Below, in pieces: positions 34,601-44,300 of a DNA stretch of 64,000 nt. Position numbers and translations under genes: made by a program. Numbering within the stretch: position 1 is the first letter of the stretch; each line of letters starts with the position of its first letter. This DNA is from Bactrocera neohumeralis (Eukaryota; Arthropoda; Insecta; Diptera; Tephritidae), in NCBI RefSeq assembly GCF_024586455.1, contig NC_065923.1, positions 70,157,076-70,221,075 of the forward strand, given 5' to 3'. Below the pieces are notes generated by a model. That model searched no databases, was not told where the DNA came from, and worked only from the letters and a program-made list of their open reading frames with translations.

Positions 34601-36800
34601 TACAGATTTCGTTTTCCTCCAAGAAGAAAACCAGAATCATATCAGCAGTAGAGGACCTTCTGCTTACACCGCCTATTTCTAGGGCCGCTACACTAAATCA
34701 CTATTATCTCCGCTATTCATATTAGCTTTCACTTTTCAATATTATTCCTTTCCACTGAAGGTTTATCACAAGACATGCATGTGCTTTTAGTAGACGAAAA
34801 ATCCCTGAACAACTCAAATTCATAATAAAATCAATTAAAATGCAAAATTGCATGCCAATGCTGTAAGCAGACAAGCAATAACAGGAACGCTGAGATGATT
34901 TCGACTAGCAGACTTGCCTAAGCGCCTAAGTGCATGCTAAGAATATTTGCTTATTCTAAAAACTGGAATGAAGATGCGCCAAGTCGAAAATCTCCAAACA
35001 AAAACTGTAAAATGCTAAGCAATAGAAAGCGCTTACGAAGAAAAAAAGCATAAAAAGAGTTGTGGCGGAGAGTAATGCTCACTCACAAGAGAGCGTGAAA
35101 GCGTTTACTAGTGAAAAAGTCAATTTATTGGCAGAAAACCACAAAGTTTTAGTAATGGACAAAATATTGTTGCGTCACAAAGTGTGGTGAAATGGAAAAG
35201 CAGTGCTGAAATTTTTGTGCATGCTACAAGTCACCAAAGAGCGGCGGGAGAGCTATGTAGGAGTGGGAAGCTACGCTTAAATCCCTGCATACTCAATCAA
35301 AAATCATTTCTACTCAATATTCAATCAGTGTAACAATGCGAAAACATTTCGCATGATGCAACAAAATGCAACAATGCAGTGTCACACACAGCTACCGGCA
35401 AACAAACTTGCAACGCCGCTGATGCAACAGTAACGCAACGCTGAATTGCATGTAAATGTGTGTGTGTTTGTATATGCAACTGCGTTATAGTTGATGTAAC
35501 AATACTGTTGCAGCCAAAAACAACAAAAACAATGTGTACAACAACAACTGTTACTACAACACTCAAAATGTAATTAAAATTCGATATTCTTGTTTTCACA
35601 GAAGAGTTACAAGCGATCAAATACACACACTCGCACACACACAAACACACGCGCTAGCACTGATACACATACGCATACATGCATTCAACGCATGTTATAA
35701 CAAATAAACCAACTTTGTGTTGCACGGACCAGCATGAAGGCTGAATGCCTGTTTGTTTGGCTCAAAGCGGCGGCGGCGGCGGCGGCGGTGTTCGACAGCG
35801 GCATCACGACAGACTGTCAGATAAACAACAAAATAAGCGCACACAATCGCCAGCACCTTGCTTTCGCCTCGACATTTGCATCTATGGCCTATGCCAGTTG
35901 CACGAACGTGACTATGCAAGTGAGCTGCCAAAGCCGGATAGCTCACTAGTCACGTGTTGTTAGCCAGCCGCTTGTGTGTGTTCGTATGCGTGTGTGGCTG
36001 TATGCTTTGCGTGCGGATATGCCAAAATTCTGGTGTTGCACAATTTAAATTTTTGGTCAGTTTTGCACGTACACTTCGCCAATATATGTATATGCCGTTG
36101 CAGTTTGCAGCCACAGACAAACACACAGGCATACTTGTGTATTTGTGTGTTAGCATGCACTGACGTACTAAGCCTCACACCTACATGGACAATGGCAGAA
36201 GAGTGCAGTTGCAAATTTGCATACAGTGTATATAAGTAAATGGCATACATTGTGTGTTTGGCTGTGTGCAGCGTGTTGCATACTTTTGTGCGTTCGCATC
36301 GATTATACTCTTGTGTAATGAAATAACATTGTGTTATGCATTACCACTGAGTTGCTTGTTTGACAAAGCAAGTTGAAAGATTTCTTTTTGCAGTAGTTAT
36401 TGTTGTTGTTGCTGCTGTATTGCTACAATTTTACAATGTCCATTCGGCTTAGATTGAATTTATAAACAGCATTTATTTAAAATTTCATCTATTTCTGGGC
36501 AAAATTTTTAATATTGAGATTGTGGCGTTTTCGGAGTTGTACAAAGCGCAACGAAATTTCAAAGTGCAATTACTTTTATTGTATATGGTACATAAATTAT
36601 TTGCAGTATTTCCTTTGGTTATTATAAATAGCGGGGCCTCGGTGTGTGGGCTACACCCATGCAACACTATAATGGAAACTGTATATTTTAATGAAATTTC
36701 AAAATATTTGTTTTATTTCAAAAAAAAAAATGTCTTAAGTCATTTCATTGATTTTGTTTGTTGGTGTGTGTTGTGAAAGCGAAAAATCTGTTTTATTTAA
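34600..36800. other. Intronic DNA with simple repeats and a box variant
   Basis: No gene is seen. CA/TG-rich tracts from 35450 to 36250 create overlapping frames on both strands. A CGG run lies at 35767-35788. The box variant GCATACTTTTGTGCG at 36278-36292 matches a copy at 15118-15132. Sequence is otherwise apparently unique. Confidence 0.5.
35767..35788 (+). repeat. (CGG)n trinucleotide run
   Basis: About seven uninterrupted CGG/GCG triplets within AT-rich DNA. It lies inside short frames reading poly-Ala or poly-Gly on plus and poly-Arg on minus, none with a recognised family. Confidence 0.85.
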
Positions 36801-36819
36801 TATTTTTTCTTTCTTAAAA

Positions 36820-37545
36820 TACATTAGATAAACAATATTTTTGGTTTTTCCATCTGTAGTGAAGATGAATAAGCAATGGCATTCCCACTTGAGCATGCCA
36901 CGTAGAACTGGCAACCATGAAAAACACGGCTCTATCAAATTCAAACCGACACTTTACTCTTGTGTTTTATTTATCGACATTGCAAATAACTGAAATTGCA
37001 AGCGCTTAAATTGAAAGGCATGTCAGTCGGGATTATCGAACGTGGTATAAGCAAGCAATATCACTTTCACCTTTGCCAGTCAATATTGTTTCAATCAAGT
37101 TTTTAGCAAGTTGTTCCATTGCAAAAAGCTTTGGTGCATTTAAATTACGTAACAAAAATGATGGATGAGCCGATCTTTAAATTCAAGCAATGAGGCGACC
37201 AGGCGGTTCCAAAGAATTCAAAAATTCAATTGGATAATTTACTGCATCATCTTGATTCATTGCAATTTTTCTTGAATCTCAAAATTAATGTTTTACATTA
37301 ACATTTTTGTGCCATTCGTTCTCTAACCAAGTATGATTAATATTTCCAACAATAAAGACGCGATCAATTAGTTCATCATGAGATTACAATGGTGCAACAA
37401 TTGTTTGGCAACGTTATAAATCCGTTGGTGCTTGAATTTTACCATTGCCGATGTCCAACAATTGTTTTGAAAATATATGAGATGGATCATTGTTCAACTG
37501 AACACGCATGTTAATATTCAGTGTCATAGTTTGAACATGTCGCTA
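36820..37545 (-). pseudogene. Degenerate Helitron helicase C-terminal region
   Basis: Read on the minus strand, broken frames give in order the C-terminal words of Helitron Rep/helicase (Pif1-like) proteins: NMRVQLNND and FSKQLLDIGNGKI (about 37510-37430), NYPIEFLNSLEPPG (about 37230-37190), LNLKIGS and LRNLNAPKL (about 37180-37125), LIETILTGKGES (about 37095-37060), IPTDMPFN and LQF (about 37035-36985), HGCQFYVACSSGNA (about 36920-36880) and LFIFTTDGKTKNIVY (about 36870-36826). Stops and at least one frameshift separate the blocks, so this is an old inactive copy. Only the helicase tail is seen; no Rep HUH motif or upstream ATPase motif was found, and the 5' TC and 3' CTRR termini were not located. 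Confidence 0.88.
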
Positions 37546-37549
37546 AATA

Positions 37550-37970
37550 TATGAATTCTTTTTTTCTCAAAAACATTTGCAAAAAAAAGGATCTTTATCC
37601 TTTGTTATTATTTTTTTATTTTTCCCAGAAATACATTTGCAAACAAAAGGATCTTTATCTTTTTTTTTTTTTTCCCAGAAATACATTTGTAAACAAAAAG
37701 GATCTTTATCCTTTTTTTGCTTTATTTAGAACCGAATATGATTGATCATTTAAAATTTATTATTTTAATTGGTAAATTTAACAATTATTATGCCCAAATA
37801 TATGAATTTTATTTTTCTCAAAAATACATTTGTAAAAAAAAGGATCTTTATCCTTTTTTTATTTTCTTATTTTTAAAAAAAGAGGATCTTTATCCTTTGT
37901 TATTATTTTATTTTTTCCAGAAATACATTTGTAAACAAAAGGATCTTTATCCTTTTTATTTTCCACATAA
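37550..37970 (+). repeat. Minisatellite of hairpin units (AAAGGATCTTTATCCTTT)
   Basis: Six copies of AAAGGATCTTTATCCTTT or close variants lie at about 37586, 37646, 37697, 37839, 37881 and 37938. Most follow CCAGAAATACATTTGTAAAC or TCTCAAAAATACATTTG. Each copy is self-complementary (AAAGGAT, loop CTTT, ATCCTTT). The block beginning ATATATGAATTCTTTTTTTC (37549) is partly repeated at 37798, suggesting a larger duplication. It directly adjoins the Helitron helicase remnant. The Lys-Asp-Leu-Tyr-Pro frames across it are a by-product of the repeat. Confidence 0.92.
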
Positions 37971-38469
37971 AAGATTTAAAAGTTCAACAGCTCAAAGCTC
38001 AAACGTGCGCTACATGAATGACGGCATTCGCAAATGATAAAATAAATTTTTCAAGAGCTCAAAGCATTATCAGCTCGAACCTGCCTCTTTGCGCAAATGA
38101 TTATATCATGATAGCAAATTACAGATTTGGCAATGGCAATAGTTATAGATTTGACAATTTATTTATCCTGTCGTGAGATGGTTATGTATTCTTGATGCAA
38201 GCTGAACTTTTTTAGAACACAATTCGGGCAAACTTTTGCAACAAGTATTTTCAGAACAGACCATATAATCTTTGAAACCACTTGTCCTTAATTTGTAGCT
38301 GTAAAAATTTGGGAACAGTGGTTCTTGAGAAACACCATTAATAATGTAACTTTTTTCGAGTGAATTAATAATATAAACAAATGAATAGTATTATTTAGTG
38401 CAATTAATTAAGAGAGCAATCTGAACACAATTATAACTTTTGAAGTACTTGAAGCAATAAAAATTTGTA

Positions 38470-38830
38470 TTAAAATTTGAAATTTTTTCAAAATGAAATA
38501 TATATTAGTGCCAGAGAGTAAATAAGTTGAAATGTTCAATTTTTCAAATTAAATATATATTTGAGTCAAGTAACCTTGAAATACAAATTTAGTAATAGGG
38601 CATGAAAAAGTTCAAAAATTTTCAATAGTAAACTTTCCTAAGTTAAATATAAATTTCGGAGTAAATTCGGAGTAATTTTGAAATACAAATTAATATAGAA
38701 TGGACATTTTTTTCAATTGTAAACTGTTTAAGGTTACAGATATAATTCGGAGCAAATTCCAAATTTCGGAGTAGTTAAAATTTTAAAATTTATAATTTTA
38801 ATCTCCTTTGCAACAACAATTTTTTTTCGA
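38470..38830 (+). repeat. TTCGGAGT repeat, first cluster
   Basis: ATTTCGGAGTAAATTCGGAG at about 38654, AATTCGGAGCAAATTCC at about 38745 and ATTTCGGAGTAGTTAAAATT near 38764 recur among GAAATACAAATT and TTTTCAA words. The units are diverged, and the family reappears at 40.78-41.24 kb. Confidence 0.75.
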
Positions 38831-40320
38831 AATAAAATAATTAAGAATTCTAAATTCATGACCCTATGAAAAGCAGTAAATGCAACATATTCGGTACAAC
38901 TTAGGAATCATCGAAAACGTACATAAAAAATATATGTACATGTACATATATATTTTTAAGGCGTACATATTTTTAAACATGAAAAGAATTGAGAACTTAG
39001 AAATTCAATTAAATTTTTGTCAATAAGACATCATAATTTCAGTTGAAAAAGGTTTCGGAAACACCAAATATGATTATGAAGTATGAAGGAAATTCATTCT
39101 TTTGAGCGAGAGCTGCCGATAACTCAATAAGTTCAAATCTTAAAGATAGCACACCCATACCAATAAACCTACATACATTTCGCACAACTTTCTACCTCAG
39201 CAGCACTGTTTGGGGTAGTATCGCAAGGCATGATGAAATATTAAATTATGTACCTGCGTCGGTATTTTATATCCCAAGTGTATATTTTGTTGATATTCTC
39301 GTTACAGCGGCTATTATTATGCATATGCGACCATGCTGATGGATACGTAAGTCAGCTATAGGCTGTTGTTGTACGTCTGCTGATGTACTGTTCACACATA
39401 CCTATGTACATGCGTATGTGTATGGTCCCTCATGATTGCTGAACTAACAATAGTTCGTTATATTCAGGCATGTATTGTATATATGTATGTGTGCATGAGC
39501 GACGTATGGAGTATTATGAGTATTATTGTTGTTATTATGTTATGCAAAAATCTGTCATTCAAGCGAGCGGACATCATACGAATATTCTAAACACTATATT
39601 GTAATATTTACAAATGTATGTATTAGTGTGTATATGTGCACGTGTGTTCGCGTAGCAATCGGATGATAAAAGACATGTCAAATACGGATAATACGTAACA
39701 GTGAGCATACCGATGTTGTACAAGGTGTCGAGCAGGGTCACTAGGTGCACATGTACCGGCATAAGCCAAAAACAGACAATACACACACGCACGTATGTAG
39801 ATACATATATGTAATTGAGTATGCATGTGAGCGGGGCGCTTAGCTACATATATTGGAAATCTTTCGCATTATTATGCATTGTAGGCTGTCAATATGGACG
39901 TGAACTCTGTGCTGTATATGTAGTATGCTTATATGTATGTATGTGTGTGTCGCCTGTTTGGTTTTGCATTTGATTTTTTAGCTTATTTTTCAGACAAGCA
40001 TACGTGTGCTCAAGTGAAACTGGCGTTTGATTAGGGGTTGATAGGTGAAATTGTAGATATTTAGCGGGAGTATAGGCGCCGGTTGTTTGGTGCGGTGTTT
40101 AGTTGACATGCTTGGTCATAAGAGTACCAACGCTGATTTACATATTTGATACTCTCCTATGTGACGCTGAAATTGTTGTTGAGTGGAATAGGTTTAGTGA
40201 TATGCATATATGTATGTATGTATGTAGTTTTTATACCCAACGCATGTTGTTTTAACGGTATATATGCTAGTTGTAGTTGCTTTGCTCTAAGATGGTGAAG
40301 TTGTAATACAATATAGTAAT
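38830..40320. other. Intronic DNA with TATGTATG tracts
   Basis: Apparently unique sequence with many short TATATGTATG and TACATA tracts (38930, 39470, 39930, 40200). Minus-strand frames at 39574-39826 arise from CA/TG tracts. No gene or RNA is recognised. Confidence 0.45.
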
Positions 40321-40334
40321 AATGAGCAAAAAAA

Positions 40335-40600
40335 ATTAGCATACCTTTAGGCGTTATATGAAATATGCAGTTTTTACATAGTTAGACTCAAGAAACTAAG
40401 GATTTGAATGATGTGCATAACATACAACTCGAAACCATCTTCTTAAAATTTATTTGAGGTCCCCGTTGCATACTTTAAGGCGTTAAATGAATTTTGCTTC
40501 TTTACTTATTTATGTATAAATTAGTCATGATCTCCATCTTTAAAAAGGTAAAATCTACAATTGCATACTTTTAGGCGCTACAGCTCTTTTAGTGATGAAA
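40335..40600 (+). repeat. Three GCATAC boxes in a weak array
   Basis: GCATACCTTTAGGCG at 40339-40353, GCATACTTTAAGGCG at 40468-40482 and GCATACTTTTAGGCG at 40563-40577 are spaced 129 and 95 bp. The first two continue TTATATGAA and TTAAATGAA; otherwise the intervals are dissimilar. All three retain the full 15-bp form ending GGCG. Confidence 0.88.
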
Positions 40601-40779
40601 ATGAGCAATATTAGGCGTGTTTACAAAAAAAAGTGAATTATGAGAAATTCTTATTTCTTAAAAGACGCACTGACTTGAATTCCTTGTAAAAGGTTTAGCA
40701 AGAAATTTTTAAACTTTATAAGGTTTTTCATTTTTAATCTTTTTAAAGTTAAAATTATATCTTGACATATAAAGATCTG

Positions 40780-41245
40780 TTTTCGGAACGAAATTAAATT
40801 TTCGGATTAATTTCGGGGTAATTAAAAAATTTTAATCCTTTCAAAGTAAAAAATATATTTCGGAGTGAATTCGGAATTATTTTCACTAGATAATTGTTTT
40901 CGGAGTGAAATAAAGCTTGCGAAGTCATTTCGGATAAATAAAAATATGTGGTATAAATTTTAATCTTTCTAAATTTGAAAGTATATTTCGGAGTAAATTC
41001 GGATTTAGTCTGAATTAAAAAAAATAATTTGTTATATGAAATTTATGAAAGAGGACTTCTGTTGGCTATAGGCAACTGTCGGAGTGAAATAAAGCTTGCG
41101 AAGTAATTTCAGAGTTATTAAAAATTTATAATTTCAGTATTTTTCTATTATATTAAAGAAATATTGAATCGTATATACGCATACGTATTTTTTCGGAGTG
41201 ACGTAAAGTTTTCGGAGTAGCTAAAAATATATAATTTAAATATGC
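40780..41245 (+). repeat. TTCGGAGT repeat, second cluster
   Basis: CGGAGTGAAATAAAGCTTGC followed by GAAGT occurs at 40901 and again around 41080 (179 bp apart), with weaker copies at about 40784 and 41200 (CGGAGTGACGTAAAG). ATTTCGGAGTAAATTCGGA and ATTTCGGAGTGAATTCGGA lie between. This is the same family as the 38.5-kb cluster. Confidence 0.82.
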
Positions 41246-41329
41246 TTCAGTTTTGTTGTAAGAAACATAAAATCATGATAATCATATACTGCCAAATATA
41301 CCATATACTACGTAAAAACGAAGCAAGCT

Positions 41330-42600
41330 TCAATATTCTACCTTATGCTTTAAGAACTTCACCTCATTCAAAAGAAATTTCTTGACCGGCATGGGATAAT
41401 TGGCTTTAAAGCTACTTACACTCACTATTATACAAAAATTAGTTATATATGTTATTGTGCGCATATTTTTTAAATTTTTGCATAAAAATGTTTCTCTCAG
41501 CGTCGACATATTTGCCTGAAAGCTGACATTATTGGACATTTTGTTTAGGCTCAGCAGCAAAGTCATAAACTGGCATACCGTTGGTTATATGTACATGGAA
41601 AATAATCTCGTATGTATTTTTGTGTCTATATACTGCAGCTTAGTATCTTATATAGAATATTCTGTGCAGAGCATGTATAATATTCTTGTAGCCATTGAAA
41701 ATACATACGTACATAAGTTACAGTTATTGTTTTTCAGCTTCACTGATTTTTGCAACTTTTTTCTCTGACACAATAAATTGAATTAATTTACATTTATATA
41801 TGAGGCTTATGGGCATGTACTTGGCATTTCTAAAAGGTTTGCACAGTTGTTTATACATATTAATATGTGTGTTGTTGTATGTGCATAAAGGTATAACAAC
41901 AACAACAAATATACCATAATCTATCTTTGCAACCGAGCAAGTTCATATGACTGTCAATTACTTTTTATTTTCTAGGCATTTCTTTGCTTTGAGTTGTGGA
42001 CTTTTCTTTATTCAAGGCTCGTACGTATGTACATACATAGGTGTATGTGGAAAATTTTCCTGCATTTTTTCCTATAGATTTTGTTTATTAAGCAAACTGT
42101 CGGGAAGATTCCTACGTAGCTTTATTTGAATTTGATATGACATCTGACCGAACATAGCAATAAAATATTCTTTGTCAGTTGGTCGTTTATGGCTGCTTTT
42201 ATGATACACATACAAATATACATATACATATATGCTTAATAGACGTAGTCTTGTGCTTGTGAGTTAATTAAATAAAAGTTTTGACAACAAAAGACCATCA
42301 AGCCAAATGAATTTGATGCATTTGACAGAGAGGATTTTCGGGGAAATAAATCATATAATATATGTACTATATATATTATATATTATTTTTTCGTATATAT
42401 TGATTGATGTATTTAAATAGAGTAAGGTTTTTGTGTATATTATAAGTGTAGGCCCGAAAGCACTACATGAAACACTATCAAGTTTGAAGAAAAATGCTTA
42501 CTATTTTTGGGAATTGATTGCTTATGGTTGGACTATCTTCCGAACCATATTTGGTTCCTGATAAATATATTATCTGGTTCTAGAGCATTCCAAAAAAAAC
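41330..42600. other. Intronic DNA, no gene seen
   Basis: Short frames on both strands (41330-41768, 41947-42129) without recognisable features; AT dinucleotide tracts near 42360-42400. Nothing further is seen. Confidence 0.45.
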
Positions 42601-42609
42601 CTTTTTTGC

Positions 42610-42629
42610 AAAAAAAAAAAAAAAAAAAA
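42610..42629 (+). repeat. Homopolymer A run (20 nt)
   Basis: Twenty consecutive A. No retroposed sequence with coding content was recognised upstream, so I do not interpret it as an insertion tail. Confidence 0.8.
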
Positions 42630-42699
42630 TGAGAAAAATAAAAATGTGTGATATACCTCCTCATAGCTCCTAAGTATTCCGAAAATCTTTGGCTTTAAT

Positions 42700-43520
42700 A
42701 CTTTTAGAATGGAGTTGCCATCTTTTGAATAATACAATTTTGCATAATATGCTGATACATTTCTTGAAAAGTCTTGCTCAAATTATGGAAACGGATTTAA
42801 TTTTAAATATAATTTGAAATAGGGTTGCCACCTTTCGAATTGTAAAACTTTGCAAAATTTTACATAATGTGTGGTTAAAGTGCTTAAAAATGTTTTCCTC
42901 AAATTATAGAAAGAGATTTAATTTTAAAATTATTTTGAAATATAGTTGCCACCTTTCGCATAATAAAACTTTGCAAATCATTCAATAATGTGTGACCAAA
43001 CAGCTTAAAATTTTCATCCACAAATTATTCGAACCATTTTGCATTAAGTTTTTGCCACCTTTCTAATAAGATTTTTTTTCAAAATTTTACATATTGTGTG
43101 GCCAAAGTGCTAAAAAAAAGTCTTTCGTAAATTATGCGAAAAGGTTTTATTTTAAATATTTTTTTGAAAAAGAGTTGCCACCCTTCGAATAGTGAAATCT
43201 TGAAAAATTTTGCGTAATGTGTACTTAAAAAGTCTTTTGCAAACTATGCGAGTAGATTTTATTTTTAATATTTTTTGAAATAAAGCTGCCACCTTTAGAA
43301 AAACTAAACTTTGCCAAATTTTGATAATGAGTCTGCCATAATGCTTAAAAAATTTTTTCAGATAGTTTGCGTGGAAAATTTAATTTAAATAAAATTTGAA
43401 ATAGCGTTGCCACATTTCAAAACTTTTAAAATTTAGCAAACAAATTTTAAATATCGGTTTAATAAAGGTTTTTTGAGGGTTAGTGGACCGTAGTTGCCAT
43501 ATAAAGAGTTGCCATATAAA
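42700..43520 (+). repeat. Dimeric GTTGCCACCTTTCGAA array
   Basis: The core GTTGCCACCTTTCGAA (with variants) lies at 42714, 42824, 42945, 43051, 43174, 43285 and 43406. Spacings alternate: 110, 121, 106, 123, 111, 121, giving a dimer of about 227-234 bp. Units also share ATAATAAAACTTTGCAAAAT, TTACATAATGTGTGGCCAAA, GTGCTTAAAAA and AAATTATGCGAAA words and TTTTGAAATA before the core. Two more GTTGCCAT copies lie at 43493 and 43508. Confidence 0.92.
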
Positions 43521-44039
43521 ACTGACAGGCAAGGACAGTTGAAAATAGTAAATAATTTCCAACAAACTGTTTGTGAAAGCCCTTAGGTATAGAAATTTAA
43601 ACATTATTTGTGGAAAAGCACAAATTCTTGTTATTTTAATTTTGTAGGACATACTTTTTTAGATTAAATAATATTATACCTTTAAATAAATTACATACTT
43701 CCATCTGCGCCATTTTTCATTGTATTTAAATTACAAATATTTTTTTTTAAGCAGCCTGAAGTTATTTATATGTATCACTTACCTGTAAAGAGAAGAAAAG
43801 TAAGTAGGTTAGTTAAGTTAAGAATTTGTGGTTAGAATTTATTTTATTGCTTATAACTGTTTCTATATACTATGTAGTTAACTTCATTTGTGTTTACCTT
43901 ATACTATCTCTGTACCGAAAATTTGTAATTTATTAGTTTAAATAATATTTTTTACTCTTGAAACAGTCTGCTATAAAGTATACTAGTTTCCTTTATATTT
44001 CCTTTTGGTCTTTCCTGCAGCAATCGTTTTTTATTGTTA

Positions 44040-44300
44040 ATAGGGTTGCCAACTTAAAACAAAGATAAACTTCTTTGTACTCATAAATTATTTTCTATTT
44101 TGTCAACTTGCATTTAAAGTTAAAAAACTGTTCTAAAAATTTGTTTATAATACTAGAGTTGCCACTGTGTTACAAGAAAAAATGATTATAGAAATATTTT
44201 TTGCATTTGTTTTGAGAGTTTTACAAAAAATATATAATTTTTTATTTTATTTTTATTTTTTTTATATTAATATGGTTGCCACTGTAATTTTAATTTAATA
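44040..44300 (+). repeat. Outlying GTTGCCA repeats
   Basis: AGGGTTGCCAACTT at about 44042, AGAGTTGCCACTGT at 44156 and TGGTTGCCACTGTAATTTTA at 44273 are spaced about 113 and 117 bp. They continue the spacing of the main array after a ~500-bp gap and are more diverged. Confidence 0.72.

Noticed and set aside
37550..37970. CRISPR-like array
   Set aside because: Repeats are short, diverged, irregularly spaced, AT-rich and in a eukaryotic intron; spacers are themselves repeated.
37551..38037. Repeat protein with Lys-Asp-Leu-Tyr-Pro units
   Set aside because: The repeats follow directly from the AAAGGATCTTTATCCTTT minisatellite. There is no independent sign of coding.
42610..42629. Poly(A) run as a retroposon tail
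   Set aside because: No recognisable retroposed sequence or target-site duplication nearby; simple homopolymer is the simpler reading.
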